This document shows positions 1 to 7,408 of a stretch of 64,000 nt of DNA, one piece after another. The stretch's first letter is position 1. Each line of letters opens with the position of its first letter. Location of the stretch: NCBI RefSeq assembly GCF_900099825.1, contig NZ_LT629693.1, positions 1,178,001 to 1,242,000 of the forward strand, written 5' to 3'. Under the pieces are notes generated by a model. The model worked only from the letters and a program-made list of their open reading frames with translations, did no database searches and had not been told where the DNA came from. A program made the translations under genes and the position numbers. Source of the stretch: Bradyrhizobium ottawaense. Lineage in GTDB: Bacteria; Pseudomonadota; Alphaproteobacteria; Rhizobiales; Xanthobacteraceae.

Positions 1-261
1 ATAGTCGCGCCGGTCGGGCGCCTGGCTTGCGACCTCAAGCACGTTCAGGCCGAGGCCGGCCAATTCCGCGCTCAGGCGCGGGGCATCGAAGGCGGCATGG
101 ACGGCATCGCGCGCGCGTGCGTGGTCGAGCGTGAAAGCGAGCAACGCCTCGGTCGGCATGCTCGCCCCTGCCCGGCCGAGCCCGACGCGGGCCGGCGTCA
201 GTTCGCGCAGACGCTTGATCGAAACGGTCGCAATCGAACCGGGCACCGCCGGCGTTTTCAT
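1..261 (-). CDS. eutC: Ethanolamine ammonia-lyase small subunit EutC, N-terminal part (runs off window)
   Basis: The first 87 codons of EutC read off the left edge without a stop. EutC is the light subunit of the adenosylcobalamin-dependent lyase that converts ethanolamine to acetaldehyde and ammonia. The translation begins [14 protein letters not shown] and contains the family segment [20 protein letters not shown] (about residues 18-37), then [20 protein letters not shown], and breaks off in SQAPDRRDY, where EutC normally continues into its YLxRPDLGR-like end. The start ATG lies 18 bases after the stop of the radical SAM gene, with a weak TGGAAG ribosome site. eutB sits on the same strand two genes upstream, which supports the call. 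The missing C-terminal half cannot be checked here. Confidence 0.9.
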   Translation of the reverse strand, partial: MKTPAVPGSIATVSIKRLRELTPARVGLGRAGASMPTEALLAFTLDHARARDAVHAAFDAPRLSAELAGLGLNVLEVASQAPDRRDY

Positions 262-279
262 GACGACTTCCAGGGTTTG

Positions 280-1869
280 CTACTCGGCGGGGACCGAGGC
301 CTCGCGCAGCCGGATCGAATAGTTCGACGCGCTCTGCTGACCGACCGACGCCGCGCGCGCGAACATGATCAGGTGATGTGCGATCATGGACGACGCGATC
401 AGCCCCTCGATGTCGCCACGGCGCAGCCGCCCCAGCGCGAATTTCCAGAACACGCGTCTGTAATCGCCGAGCACACCGACCTTCCAGAAAATGTTCCGGA
501 GCATGATCAAGGCGCGCTTGATGTTGGCCCAGCTCTTCTGCTCGGGGGTTACCGGCACCTTCAACCGCCGCGCATAGGTGTAGTCGCACTGATACTGGTA
601 GCGCGCGAACAGCTTTTCCGGCGCATAGGCGACTGCCATGCATTTGCGCCACGAATCGACCACCTGATCATAGGGCAACAGGAACGCGACGTTGGAGTCG
701 CGGCTTTCGTCTTCCTCGAGCAGACGGCCTTCGCGCTCCAGCCGATCCCACAGCGGCGTCTTCGGCAGCGCCTGCAGCAGATTGATCGTCAACAGCGGAA
801 TCCGCGATTCGTCGACGAACGCCAGCAGCGCGTCGCCGGTTTCCGGCTTGTCGGTGTCGAGCCCCATGATGATGCCGGAGACGACTTCCATGCCGTAGGA
901 ATTGATGGTGTGAACGCCTTCCAGGATCGGGACCATCATGTTGTGGTCCTTGTGCATCGCCTTCAGTGCCTCGGGATCCGGCGTCTCGATGCCGCAGAAG
1001 ATCGTGACGAAGAAGGCATCGCGCATCTTTTCCAGAATCTCGGGCCGCTTGGCGATGTTGAGCGTCGCCTCGCAGGCGAGCCGCATCACGTAACCGGTCC
1101 GCTTCTGCCATTCGACCAGGTGCGGCAGCAGATCCAGCGCCGCCTTGCGGTTGCCGATGAAATTGTCGTCGACGAAATACACCGAGCCGGTGACGCCGCA
1201 TTCGCGCAACTTGTCGAGTTCGGCGATGATCTGTTCCGGCGATTTCAGCCGCGGGTTGCGGCCATAGAGGCCGGGGATGTCGCAGAACTCGCACTGGTAG
1301 GGACAGCCGCTCGAATACTGGATGCTGCCGAGGAAGTATTTCTTGACCTCGGCGAGTTCGTACGCGGGAATCGGAAAATCCGTCATCGCCACGCGATCGA
1401 CGGTCTTCAGCACCACCTGCTGTTCGGGGCGAGACGGATCGTGCGCCAGCCGCGCGAACAGCTCATTGGTGGCATCGCCGAGTTCGCCGACATGGAGATA
1501 GTCGAACGAGGGGTAGTAATCCGGACATGCGCTCACCGACGGCCCGCCGATCGCAACCGAAAGATCGAACGCATGCGCGCGGCGGCAGATGTCGTTCATC
1601 TGCTGGCGCTGGATATGCATACCGCTGACGAACACCGCTTCCGCCCATTCGAAGTCTTCCTTGGTGGCGGGGCGGATGTTCTCGTCGATGAAGCGCACCG
1701 GCCAGTTGGCCGGCAGATAGGCCGCGATCAACAGCAGTCCCTGCGGCGGCATGAACGCCTGGACGCCGTCGGTCAGGGGATAGGCATATTCGAAAGTGCC
1801 AAAAGAAGACGTATAGCGCGGAAAGACGCACAGGATGCGCCGAACCGTCTCAATGCCTTCAGCTCTCAT
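280..1869 (-). CDS. hpnP: B12-binding radical SAM protein, hopanoid C-2 methylase (HpnP)-like
   Basis: This 529-residue protein has an N-terminal cobalamin-binding domain (about residues 10-150, with SGMHIQR and GGPSVSACP), a radical SAM core with the cluster motif CX3CX2C at Cys189, Cys193 and Cys196, and a C-terminal DUF4070-type region. The segments SFGTFEYAYPLTDGVQAFMP, IQYSSGCPYQCEFCDIPGLY and INLLQALPKTPLWDRL match what I remember of HpnP, the enzyme that methylates hopanoids at C-2. HpnP uses SAM and methylcobalamin and works at the membrane. The ATG follows a GAGGAA site and the 148-bp gap after eutB could hold its own promoter. The position between eutB and eutC is unusual. A related class B radical SAM methylase with another substrate is the main alternative. 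Confidence 0.7.
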   Translation of the reverse strand: MRAEGIETVRRILCVFPRYTSSFGTFEYAYPLTDGVQAFMPPQGLLLIAAYLPANWPVRFIDENIRPATKEDFEWAEAVFVSGMHIQRQQMNDICRRAHAFDLSVAIGGPSVSACPDYYPSFDYLHVGELGDATNELFARLAHDPSRPEQQVVLKTVDRVAMTDFPIPAYELAEVKKYFLGSIQYSSGCPYQCEFCDIPGLYGRNPRLKSPEQIIAELDKLRECGVTGSVYFVDDNFIGNRKAALDLLPHLVEWQKRTGYVMRLACEATLNIAKRPEILEKMRDAFFVTIFCGIETPDPEALKAMHKDHNMMVPILEGVHTINSYGMEVVSGIIMGLDTDKPETGDALLAFVDESRIPLLTINLLQALPKTPLWDRLEREGRLLEEDESRDSNVAFLLPYDQVVDSWRKCMAVAYAPEKLFARYQYQCDYTYARRLKVPVTPEQKSWANIKRALIMLRNIFWKVGVLGDYRRVFWKFALGRLRRGDIEGLIASSMIAHHLIMFARAASVGQQSASNYSIRLREASVPAE

Positions 1870-2017
1870 TCAAACTTCCTCAGCCAAAGCCTTCGCAAAT
1901 CTAAGCACGACATTGAAAGCTGGGCCAGAATTTCTTCAACATTGTGGCAGTCGGCTTAAACGCGCCATCGGTTCAATGGTTGCACAAAAACCGCCGTCCG
2001 CAGCCTCCAGCCGGCCC

Positions 2018-3400
2018 TCAGGCGATCAGCCGTGAGGCAAATTCGGGCAGCAGGCCCGCATTGCCCGCAATCCGGAAGTCGGCGCCGGCCAGACCGGCCC
2101 GCTGCAGCCAGTCGTCGAACTCCGGCGCCCGCTTCAGGCCGAAGAGGTCGCGGACATAGAGCGCGTCGTGGAACGAGGTGGACTGATAGTTCAGCATGAC
2201 GTCGTCGGCGCCCGGTACCCCCATGATGAAGGTCACGCCGGCGGCCGCCAACAGCGTCAACAGGTTGTCCATGTCGTCCTGGTCGGCTTCGGCGTGGTTG
2301 GTGTAGCAGATATCGACACCGAGCGGCAGCCCGAGCAGCTTGCCGCAAAAGTGATCCTCCAGCCCGGCGCGGATGATCTCCTTGCCGTCATAGAGATATT
2401 CGGGACCGATGAAGCCGACCACGCTGTTGACCAGCAAGGGATCGAACGCGCGCGCCACCGCATAGGCCCGCGCTTCGCAGGTCTGCTGATCGACCTGGTG
2501 GTGGGCATTGGCCGACAGTGCCGAGCCCTGCCCGGTTTCGAAATACATCACATTGTCGCCGACGGTGCCGCGGCGGAGCGACAGTCCCGCCTCCCGCGCC
2601 TCCCGCAACAGCGCCAGGTCGACACCGAAGCTGCGGTTGGCGGCTTCCGTTCCCGCAATCGACTGGAACACCAGATCGACCGGGAAACCCTGCCGGATCA
2701 ATCCGAGCGTGGTGGTGACGTGGGTGAGAACGCAGCCCTGCGTCGGGATCTGCAGCCGCGAAATGATCCCGTCCACGAGCCGCAGCATGCCGCCGATCAC
2801 GGCCGGGTCGTCGCTCGCCGGATTGATCCCGATACAGGCATCGCCGGATCCCAACAGAATGCCGTCGAGGATCGAGGCGGTAATGCCCTTGGTGTCGTCG
2901 AAGGGATGATTGGGCTGCAGCCGCACGCTCATCCGTCCGCGCAAGCCGATGGTGTTGCGAAAGGCTGATGTCACCGCGCATTTTTTGGCGACCAGAATCA
3001 GGTCCTGGTTGCGCATCAGCTTCGAGACGGCCGCGGCCATTTCCGGCGTGATCCCGCGCGCCACCTTTTGCAGCGTCTCTGATGTCGCGGCATCGGACAA
3101 CAGCCAGTCGCGGAAGGCGCCGACCGTCAGCGACGATATCGCTGCAAAGCCCGCGGCATCGTGGGTATCCATGATCAGGCGGGTGACCTCGTCGTCCTCG
3201 TAGGGGACGACGGCCTCATTGAGAAATTGCTTGAGCGGAACATCGGCGAGCGCCAGCCGCGCCGCGATCATCCGTTCCGCGCTGTCGGCCGCGAGGCCGG
3301 CAAGGCGATCGCCGGAGCGCGGCGGCGTCGCTTTGGCAAGCAGGTCGCGCAAATCATCGAACAGATACGAGGTGGCATCAATGGCTTGGCGATAGACCAT
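2018..3400 (-). CDS. eutB: Ethanolamine ammonia-lyase large subunit EutB
   Basis: This 460-residue protein has the usual EutB length and forms the TIM-barrel catalytic subunit that binds ethanolamine and adenosylcobalamin. Family blocks visible are LVAKKCAVTSAFRNTIGLRG, GSGDACIGINPASDD, FETGQGSALSANAHHQVDQQ, LLVNSVVGFIGPEYLYDGKE and TFIMGVPGADDVMLNYQSTS, in the expected order. The ATG at 3400 has a GGAG site eight bases upstream. With eutC it should supply acetaldehyde and ammonia in the cytosol. No microcompartment shell genes, reactivating factor (EutA) or ethanolamine permease are in view, so this is probably a simple nitrogen/carbon scavenging version. A 148-bp gap separates it from the HpnP-like gene. 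Confidence 0.96.
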   Translation of the reverse strand: MVYRQAIDATSYLFDDLRDLLAKATPPRSGDRLAGLAADSAERMIAARLALADVPLKQFLNEAVVPYEDDEVTRLIMDTHDAAGFAAISSLTVGAFRDWLLSDAATSETLQKVARGITPEMAAAVSKLMRNQDLILVAKKCAVTSAFRNTIGLRGRMSVRLQPNHPFDDTKGITASILDGILLGSGDACIGINPASDDPAVIGGMLRLVDGIISRLQIPTQGCVLTHVTTTLGLIRQGFPVDLVFQSIAGTEAANRSFGVDLALLREAREAGLSLRRGTVGDNVMYFETGQGSALSANAHHQVDQQTCEARAYAVARAFDPLLVNSVVGFIGPEYLYDGKEIIRAGLEDHFCGKLLGLPLGVDICYTNHAEADQDDMDNLLTLLAAAGVTFIMGVPGADDVMLNYQSTSFHDALYVRDLFGLKRAPEFDDWLQRAGLAGADFRIAGNAGLLPEFASRLIA

Positions 3401-3696
3401 GGTGGCTCCAGACCCGCCGGCGCGTCCGTGGGGCGGATAAGGAGTCTAGCATCCCGCCATGACATGCCGGGTGCCTGCATCTTGCCCAGGGCGACACCGG
3501 CTGCGCGCTATGGTCGCAGCGCTTGCGGCGTATTCAGCCGACAGAATCCAGATCAAACATTCAAGTATTTGAAAATGCTAGATAATTATAGATAGTTGCA
3601 GCTTCATGAATTTCCCGCATTAAGAAATTCTCCATCAAAATTTAGCATAATTTTCAGCGGCCGACTGTGCTCCCCGGCCTGTTTTGGAGTGCCGGT

Positions 3697-5454
3697 ATGG
3701 CCGAAATTGCAAAATCCCCTCATTCATTTTCTGGTGGCGCCATGTCATCCCGGTCATCCCGGCTTTCGCTCGCCGCCAAACTCTACGCGATCTTCGCGTT
3801 GTTCGCCGTGCTCACCGCCGCCGTCACCGTGTTGTCCGAGTACAACACGCGCAGCAACACCGAGCTCACCGAAGCCGTCGCGACCGCGAGCCGCGCCGCG
3901 CTGAACGTCGAGCGGGTCAATTCGCTGGTCTATGCGGTCGTGATGGAATCCCGCGGCATCTACATGTCGACCGACGTGGCGACCGTGAAGAAATACGGCG
4001 AAGGCCTGCTGAAGTTCAACGAACGTCTGCTGGCCGTCGTCAAGAACTGGGAGGCGCTGGTCCAGGCCGACGACGCCGAGCAATTCGCCACCTTCAAGAA
4101 GCGGATCGACCAATTCGTCGACTTCCGCAAGGAGCTGGTGCGCCGCGGCGTCGAGGTCAGTCCGGCGGCAGGCCGCGAATGGGGCGACAACGATGCCAAT
4201 CGTGAGGTGCGCTCGGCGCTGAACAAGGATCTCGAGGCGCTTTCCAGGGTCTATGCCGAACGCAGCAAGAAGCTCGCGCAGCAGACCGATGCCAACCACA
4301 TGCTGGCCTTTGTGCTGACCTGCCTCGGCGGTCTGGCGCTGGTCGTGGTCGTGCTCGGCGTCTTGATCATCGCCCGTTCGATCGCGCGCCCGCTCTCGGC
4401 CATTACCGACACCATCAAACGCGTCGCCGAAGGCGCCGAGGGCGTCGAGGTGCCGCATACCGGCCGTGGCGACGAGATCGGCGCGCTGGCGCGGGCGATC
4501 CAGATCTTCAAGGAAGCGATGGATCGCAATCGCAACCTCAATTCGCAGGTGCTGCAGGATTCCAAGGCGCGCGACCAGCGCGCCCGCCAGATCGAAGCTT
4601 CGGTCGAAGCGTTCCGCGAAGCCATCGGCGGCGTGTTGCGCGCGGTTACCGACAATGCGACCTCTATGCGCAGCACCGCGGAGACCATCGCCAGCGTCTC
4701 GTCCGATGCCAGCGGCCGCGCAGTCGCGGCCTCCAGCGCTACCGAACAGGCGTCCAGCAACGTTTCCGCCGTCGCCGGCGCCGCCGAAGAACTGTCCGCT
4801 TCCGTCGAGGAAATCGGCCGCCAGGTCCGACAATCCGCCGGCGCCGTCGAGCAGGCGGGCCTGCGCACCGAGAAATCGATCGCCGAAATCGAAGGCCTTG
4901 CGGCCGCAACCCAGCGTATCGACGGCGTGCTCAGCCTGATCCAGGCGATCGCCGAACAAACCAACCTGCTGGCACTGAATGCGACCATCGAGGCCGCGCG
5001 CGCCGGCGATGCCGGCCGCGGCTTTGCGGTCGTCGCCCACGAGGTCAAGGCGCTGGCCGAGCAGACCGCCAAGGCGACCGCCGAAATCGGCCAGAACGTC
5101 GGCCTGATTCAGACATCAACCAAGAATTCCGTCGATGCGGTCCGCGAAATCGGCAACGCCGTGCGCGAAATCAACGAGGTGACGTCGATCATCGCCAGCG
5201 CCATCGGGCAACAGGATGCGGCAACTCGCGAGATTTCCGCCAACGCGCAACTGGCAGCGCAGGGCAATGGCACGCTGGTCGTCAATATCGGCTCGCTGAG
5301 CGACGCCATCGGCACGACAAGCACGGCGGCAGCCTCGGTCCTGACCGCCTCCAGCGACCTCACCGCCACGGCCGAGACGCTGTCCCGCGAAGTCGAAAAG
5401 TTCTTCCGCGACCTGCGCGCCGATTCAGCCGAGCCGCGGCGAACGGGGACCTAG
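3697..5454 (+). CDS. Methyl-accepting chemotaxis protein
   Basis: This transmembrane chemoreceptor has a first membrane helix near the N-terminus ([20 protein letters not shown]), a helical periplasmic sensor of roughly 170 residues with no recognisable named ligand domain, a second membrane helix ([20 protein letters not shown]), a HAMP linker and a cytoplasmic coiled-coil signalling domain. The signalling hairpin is clear from [20 protein letters not shown] and [20 protein letters not shown]. It should relay ligand binding to CheA/CheW. No cognate che genes are nearby. I chose the ATG at 3697 because TTGGAG lies at good spacing; a GTG at 3667 and an ATG at 3742 are possible. The protein ends soon after the signalling helices and lacks a CheR-tethering pentapeptide. 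Confidence 0.93.
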   Translation: MAEIAKSPHSFSGGAMSSRSSRLSLAAKLYAIFALFAVLTAAVTVLSEYNTRSNTELTEAVATASRAALNVERVNSLVYAVVMESRGIYMSTDVATVKKYGEGLLKFNERLLAVVKNWEALVQADDAEQFATFKKRIDQFVDFRKELVRRGVEVSPAAGREWGDNDANREVRSALNKDLEALSRVYAERSKKLAQQTDANHMLAFVLTCLGGLALVVVVLGVLIIARSIARPLSAITDTIKRVAEGAEGVEVPHTGRGDEIGALARAIQIFKEAMDRNRNLNSQVLQDSKARDQRARQIEASVEAFREAIGGVLRAVTDNATSMRSTAETIASVSSDASGRAVAASSATEQASSNVSAVAGAAEELSASVEEIGRQVRQSAGAVEQAGLRTEKSIAEIEGLAAATQRIDGVLSLIQAIAEQTNLLALNATIEAARAGDAGRGFAVVAHEVKALAEQTAKATAEIGQNVGLIQTSTKNSVDAVREIGNAVREINEVTSIIASAIGQQDAATREISANAQLAAQGNGTLVVNIGSLSDAIGTTSTAAASVLTASSDLTATAETLSREVEKFFRDLRADSAEPRRTGT

Positions 5455-5460
5455 AGGCCG

Positions 5461-5588
5461 GCATAATTCGCACGCAGCCATACCGTTCAGGACGCGACGG
5501 TCGTCAACTCACATCGAATGCTAGGCGGTTTGTTCGGAAGGAACGACCGGATGGCAATCCAGTCAAAGTCGGTAAGTTCATAACGCAT
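5461..5588 (-). pseudogene. IS5-family transposase remnant (N-terminal end only, frameshifted)
   Basis: The reverse strand starts MRYELTDFDWIAIRSFLPNK, a close match to the N-terminus of IS5-group transposases (MRYELTDxEWxxIxxxLPNKP). After PPSIRCE the frame is lost, and the expected continuation VDDRRVLNG appears in another frame. The reading then stops matching a few bases from the stop codon of the chemotaxis gene, so most of the transposase is gone. It is a dead fragment that marks an old insertion and deletion at this spot. Confidence 0.75.
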
Positions 5589-5675
5589 GATTCGAAGCCC
5601 AGTTTGGGCGCTTGAAGCACTTCCAAACCAATGCCTTCAATCAGCAAACCCGGACAATCGGCATTTCCGAGATCA

Positions 5676-5745
5676 GCCTCTAACCGGACGTGCTGGGGGC
5701 ATGCCAGGATCGACGCAAATGACCCATTGCGGAAGTTGAACCCGC
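5676..5745 (-). repeat. Degenerate dispersed intergenic element
   Basis: Read on the reverse strand this stretch gives FNFRNGSFASILACPQHVR, a phrase that recurs in spurious small proteins of Bradyrhizobium and relatives. I take it as a copy of a dispersed non-coding element rather than a gene. The rest of 5589-5889 shows nothing else I recognise. Confidence 0.35.
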
Positions 5746-5889
5746 TTCCTTAAAAATAGAGCGATTAGTGATGCGAAAGGTTGACGTGATCAGTTTATGC
5801 AACCAAGTGTCATAATGTTTCGCTCCCAATATTCGCACCTCCGTCCGTGCAGTCGTGTGTTTTTTCAACCGTCCTAAGTCCACAGCCCA

Positions 5890-6261
5890 ATGAACCACTC
5901 GAACCTGGCACCGTTCCTTTTCCTCGCTATGGTTCCCATGGCGCTGAGCTTGCAACTCTTTTATCACTACCTTTTCGACGTCAGATTGGGAGCGACGGCC
6001 GTCGAATTTGTCATTTTCAAACGATTTGTTGTTTGGGCGATCCCGCGCGATGAGATCACGAGATTTGATAAGCTTTCTCTTTTGGAGACTGCCTTCACTG
6101 GCTTCTGTTTCCCGAGCCGGCCATTCGGGCCGTACGTTCTCCTTCATCGTGACCGAGGCTTTTTTCGGAGGGTCATTGTGACGCCGAGGGATGCGGACGA
6201 ATTCTGCAATGCGTTTAGAGCGCAATGGGCGTCGGCTAACAGAAGCGCAACGACAGCTTAG
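5890..6261 (+). CDS. Small membrane-anchored PH-like protein of unknown function
   Basis: This 123-residue protein has an N-terminal hydrophobic helix (LAPFLFLAMVPMALSLQLFY) followed by a short beta-rich domain. The segment AVEFVIFKRFVVWAIPRDEI, then GPYVLLHRDRGFFRRVIVTP and a final helix DADEFCNAFRAQW, looks like the bacterial PH-domain pattern in which strands are capped by a C-terminal helix. That assignment is by eye and uncertain. It stands alone between degenerate repeats, with lower GC than its neighbours, so it may have arrived with an insertion. No partner gene suggests a role. Confidence 0.55.
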   Translation: MNHSNLAPFLFLAMVPMALSLQLFYHYLFDVRLGATAVEFVIFKRFVVWAIPRDEITRFDKLSLLETAFTGFCFPSRPFGPYVLLHRDRGFFRRVIVTPRDADEFCNAFRAQWASANRSATTA

Positions 6262-6284
6262 GCCACGTAGGCGCTTTGGTCTGC

Positions 6285-6355
6285 AAATGGCACTTCGCGT
6301 CGTTTCGTTGCTATGCAACGATACGTCGGCCAACGGGCGCATAGCGGACGCTGGC
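6285..6355 (-). repeat. Degenerate dispersed intergenic element
   Basis: The reverse strand reads ASAMRPLADVSLHSNETTRS, another phrase seen in spurious reading frames of Bradyrhizobium intergenic DNA. Together with the element near 5.7 kb it brackets the small PH-like gene. The stretch from 6356 to 6529 shows nothing further. Confidence 0.3.
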
Positions 6356-6529
6356 AAGGCGTCCGGCCGGCGCGTTTATAGGTTCCCGGCCTAGCTGGAG
6401 CGAGATGAGATGAGTTGAGCCGTGACGACGGATCATCTCATTTTGTGCCTATGGACGCTACGCAGCACGGGGGCCGCAAACGGGGCTCATTCTACTTTGC
6501 ATGGGGTTGTTTTCGCGATTTTGTGGATG

Positions 6530-7408
6530 TCACTCCACCAGCAGCACATCCACCGCGACGCTGAGCTTCTGCTTGCGCGAGCCGACGATGATGCCGTCGA
6601 CCGGCGAGACGTCGGAGAAGTCGCGCCCGATCGCCAGAATGATGTGATCGTTCCCGACCAGGAGATCGTTGGTCGGATCGAAACCGATCCAGCCGATATC
6701 GAGGCCGCACCACACCGACACCCAGGCGTGGGTGGCGTCGGCGCCCTGCAGACGCGGCTGGCCCGGCGGCGGGATGGTGCGCAGATAGCCGCTGACATAG
6801 GCCGCCGGCAGTCCGAGCCCGCGCAGGCCCGCGATCATCACATGGGCAAAGTCCTGGCAGACGCCGTGGCGTTTCTCGAACACTTCCGCGAGCGGCGTCG
6901 AGATCACGGTGGCCTTGGGATCGTACCTGAAGTCGGTGCGGATCCGGTGCATCAGGTCGACCGCGCCGGCGACGACCCCGCAGCCTGGCAAAAAGCTTGC
7001 CGCGGCATAGGCGGTGACCGGCGCCTGCACCGGCACCAGCGAACTGGCAAAGACGTAGCCGACCGGCGAGGCCGGACCGAGGCTGGTGGCCTCGAACGCC
7101 ACGTCGCGGACGTCCTCCCATGACGGGCTCGGTGCGGTGCGTTCAAGCACCTGCCGCGACACCGACACACGCGAGCGGGAATCGATCCGCAGGGTGCGAT
7201 GCGCAGTTTCGATCAGGACGCTCTCGGTATGGGTGCCGAAGAAATCCCGCCTCACCGTGCGCTCGACGGGCCGCGGCCGGATGTCGACGCTGTGGGAGAC
7301 CAGTTGCTGGCCGTCGCCCGACCGCGGCTCCAGCCGCAGCGAGCAGCGCGCAAAGCTCACCGGGCTCTCGTAGGCGTAGGTCGTGACGTGACGGATGTCG
7401 TAGATCAC
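6530..7408 (-). CDS. Transglutaminase-like family protein
   Basis: This 292-residue cytosolic protein has a bacterial transglutaminase N-terminal beta domain (residues 1-90) and a papain-like core. The catalytic triad is visible as Cys184 in HGVCQDFAH, His227 in DATHAWVSVW and Asp244 in GFDPTND. The family includes peptidases and amide-forming enzymes whose substrates are mostly unknown. Its GTG start overlaps the stop of the upstream ATP-grasp/Alpha-E gene by four bases, so the two are translationally coupled. It is the last gene of a three-gene set with the large transglutaminase/DUF2126 protein, a conserved partnership predicted to modify peptides. Confidence 0.9.
   Translation of the reverse strand: MIYDIRHVTTYAYESPVSFARCSLRLEPRSGDGQQLVSHSVDIRPRPVERTVRRDFFGTHTESVLIETAHRTLRIDSRSRVSVSRQVLERTAPSPSWEDVRDVAFEATSLGPASPVGYVFASSLVPVQAPVTAYAAASFLPGCGVVAGAVDLMHRIRTDFRYDPKATVISTPLAEVFEKRHGVCQDFAHVMIAGLRGLGLPAAYVSGYLRTIPPPGQPRLQGADATHAWVSVWCGLDIGWIGFDPTNDLLVGNDHIILAIGRDFSDVSPVDGIIVGSRKQKLSVAVDVLLVE

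Noticed and set aside
97..1959. Long plus-strand open frame of 620 codons opposite the radical SAM and eutC genes
   Set aside because: It is antisense to clear family sequences, is rich in Arg/His/Asp as usual for GC-rich shadow frames, and matches no family.
3401..3696. Possible cobalamin riboswitch upstream of eutB
   Set aside because: I see no B12-box consensus (GCCACTG) or matching stems in this gap; only an AT-rich promoter-like stretch for the chemoreceptor.
5680..6357. 225-codon minus-strand frame
   Set aside because: Both its ends are phrases typical of dispersed intergenic repeats, and its middle is antisense to the small PH-like gene.
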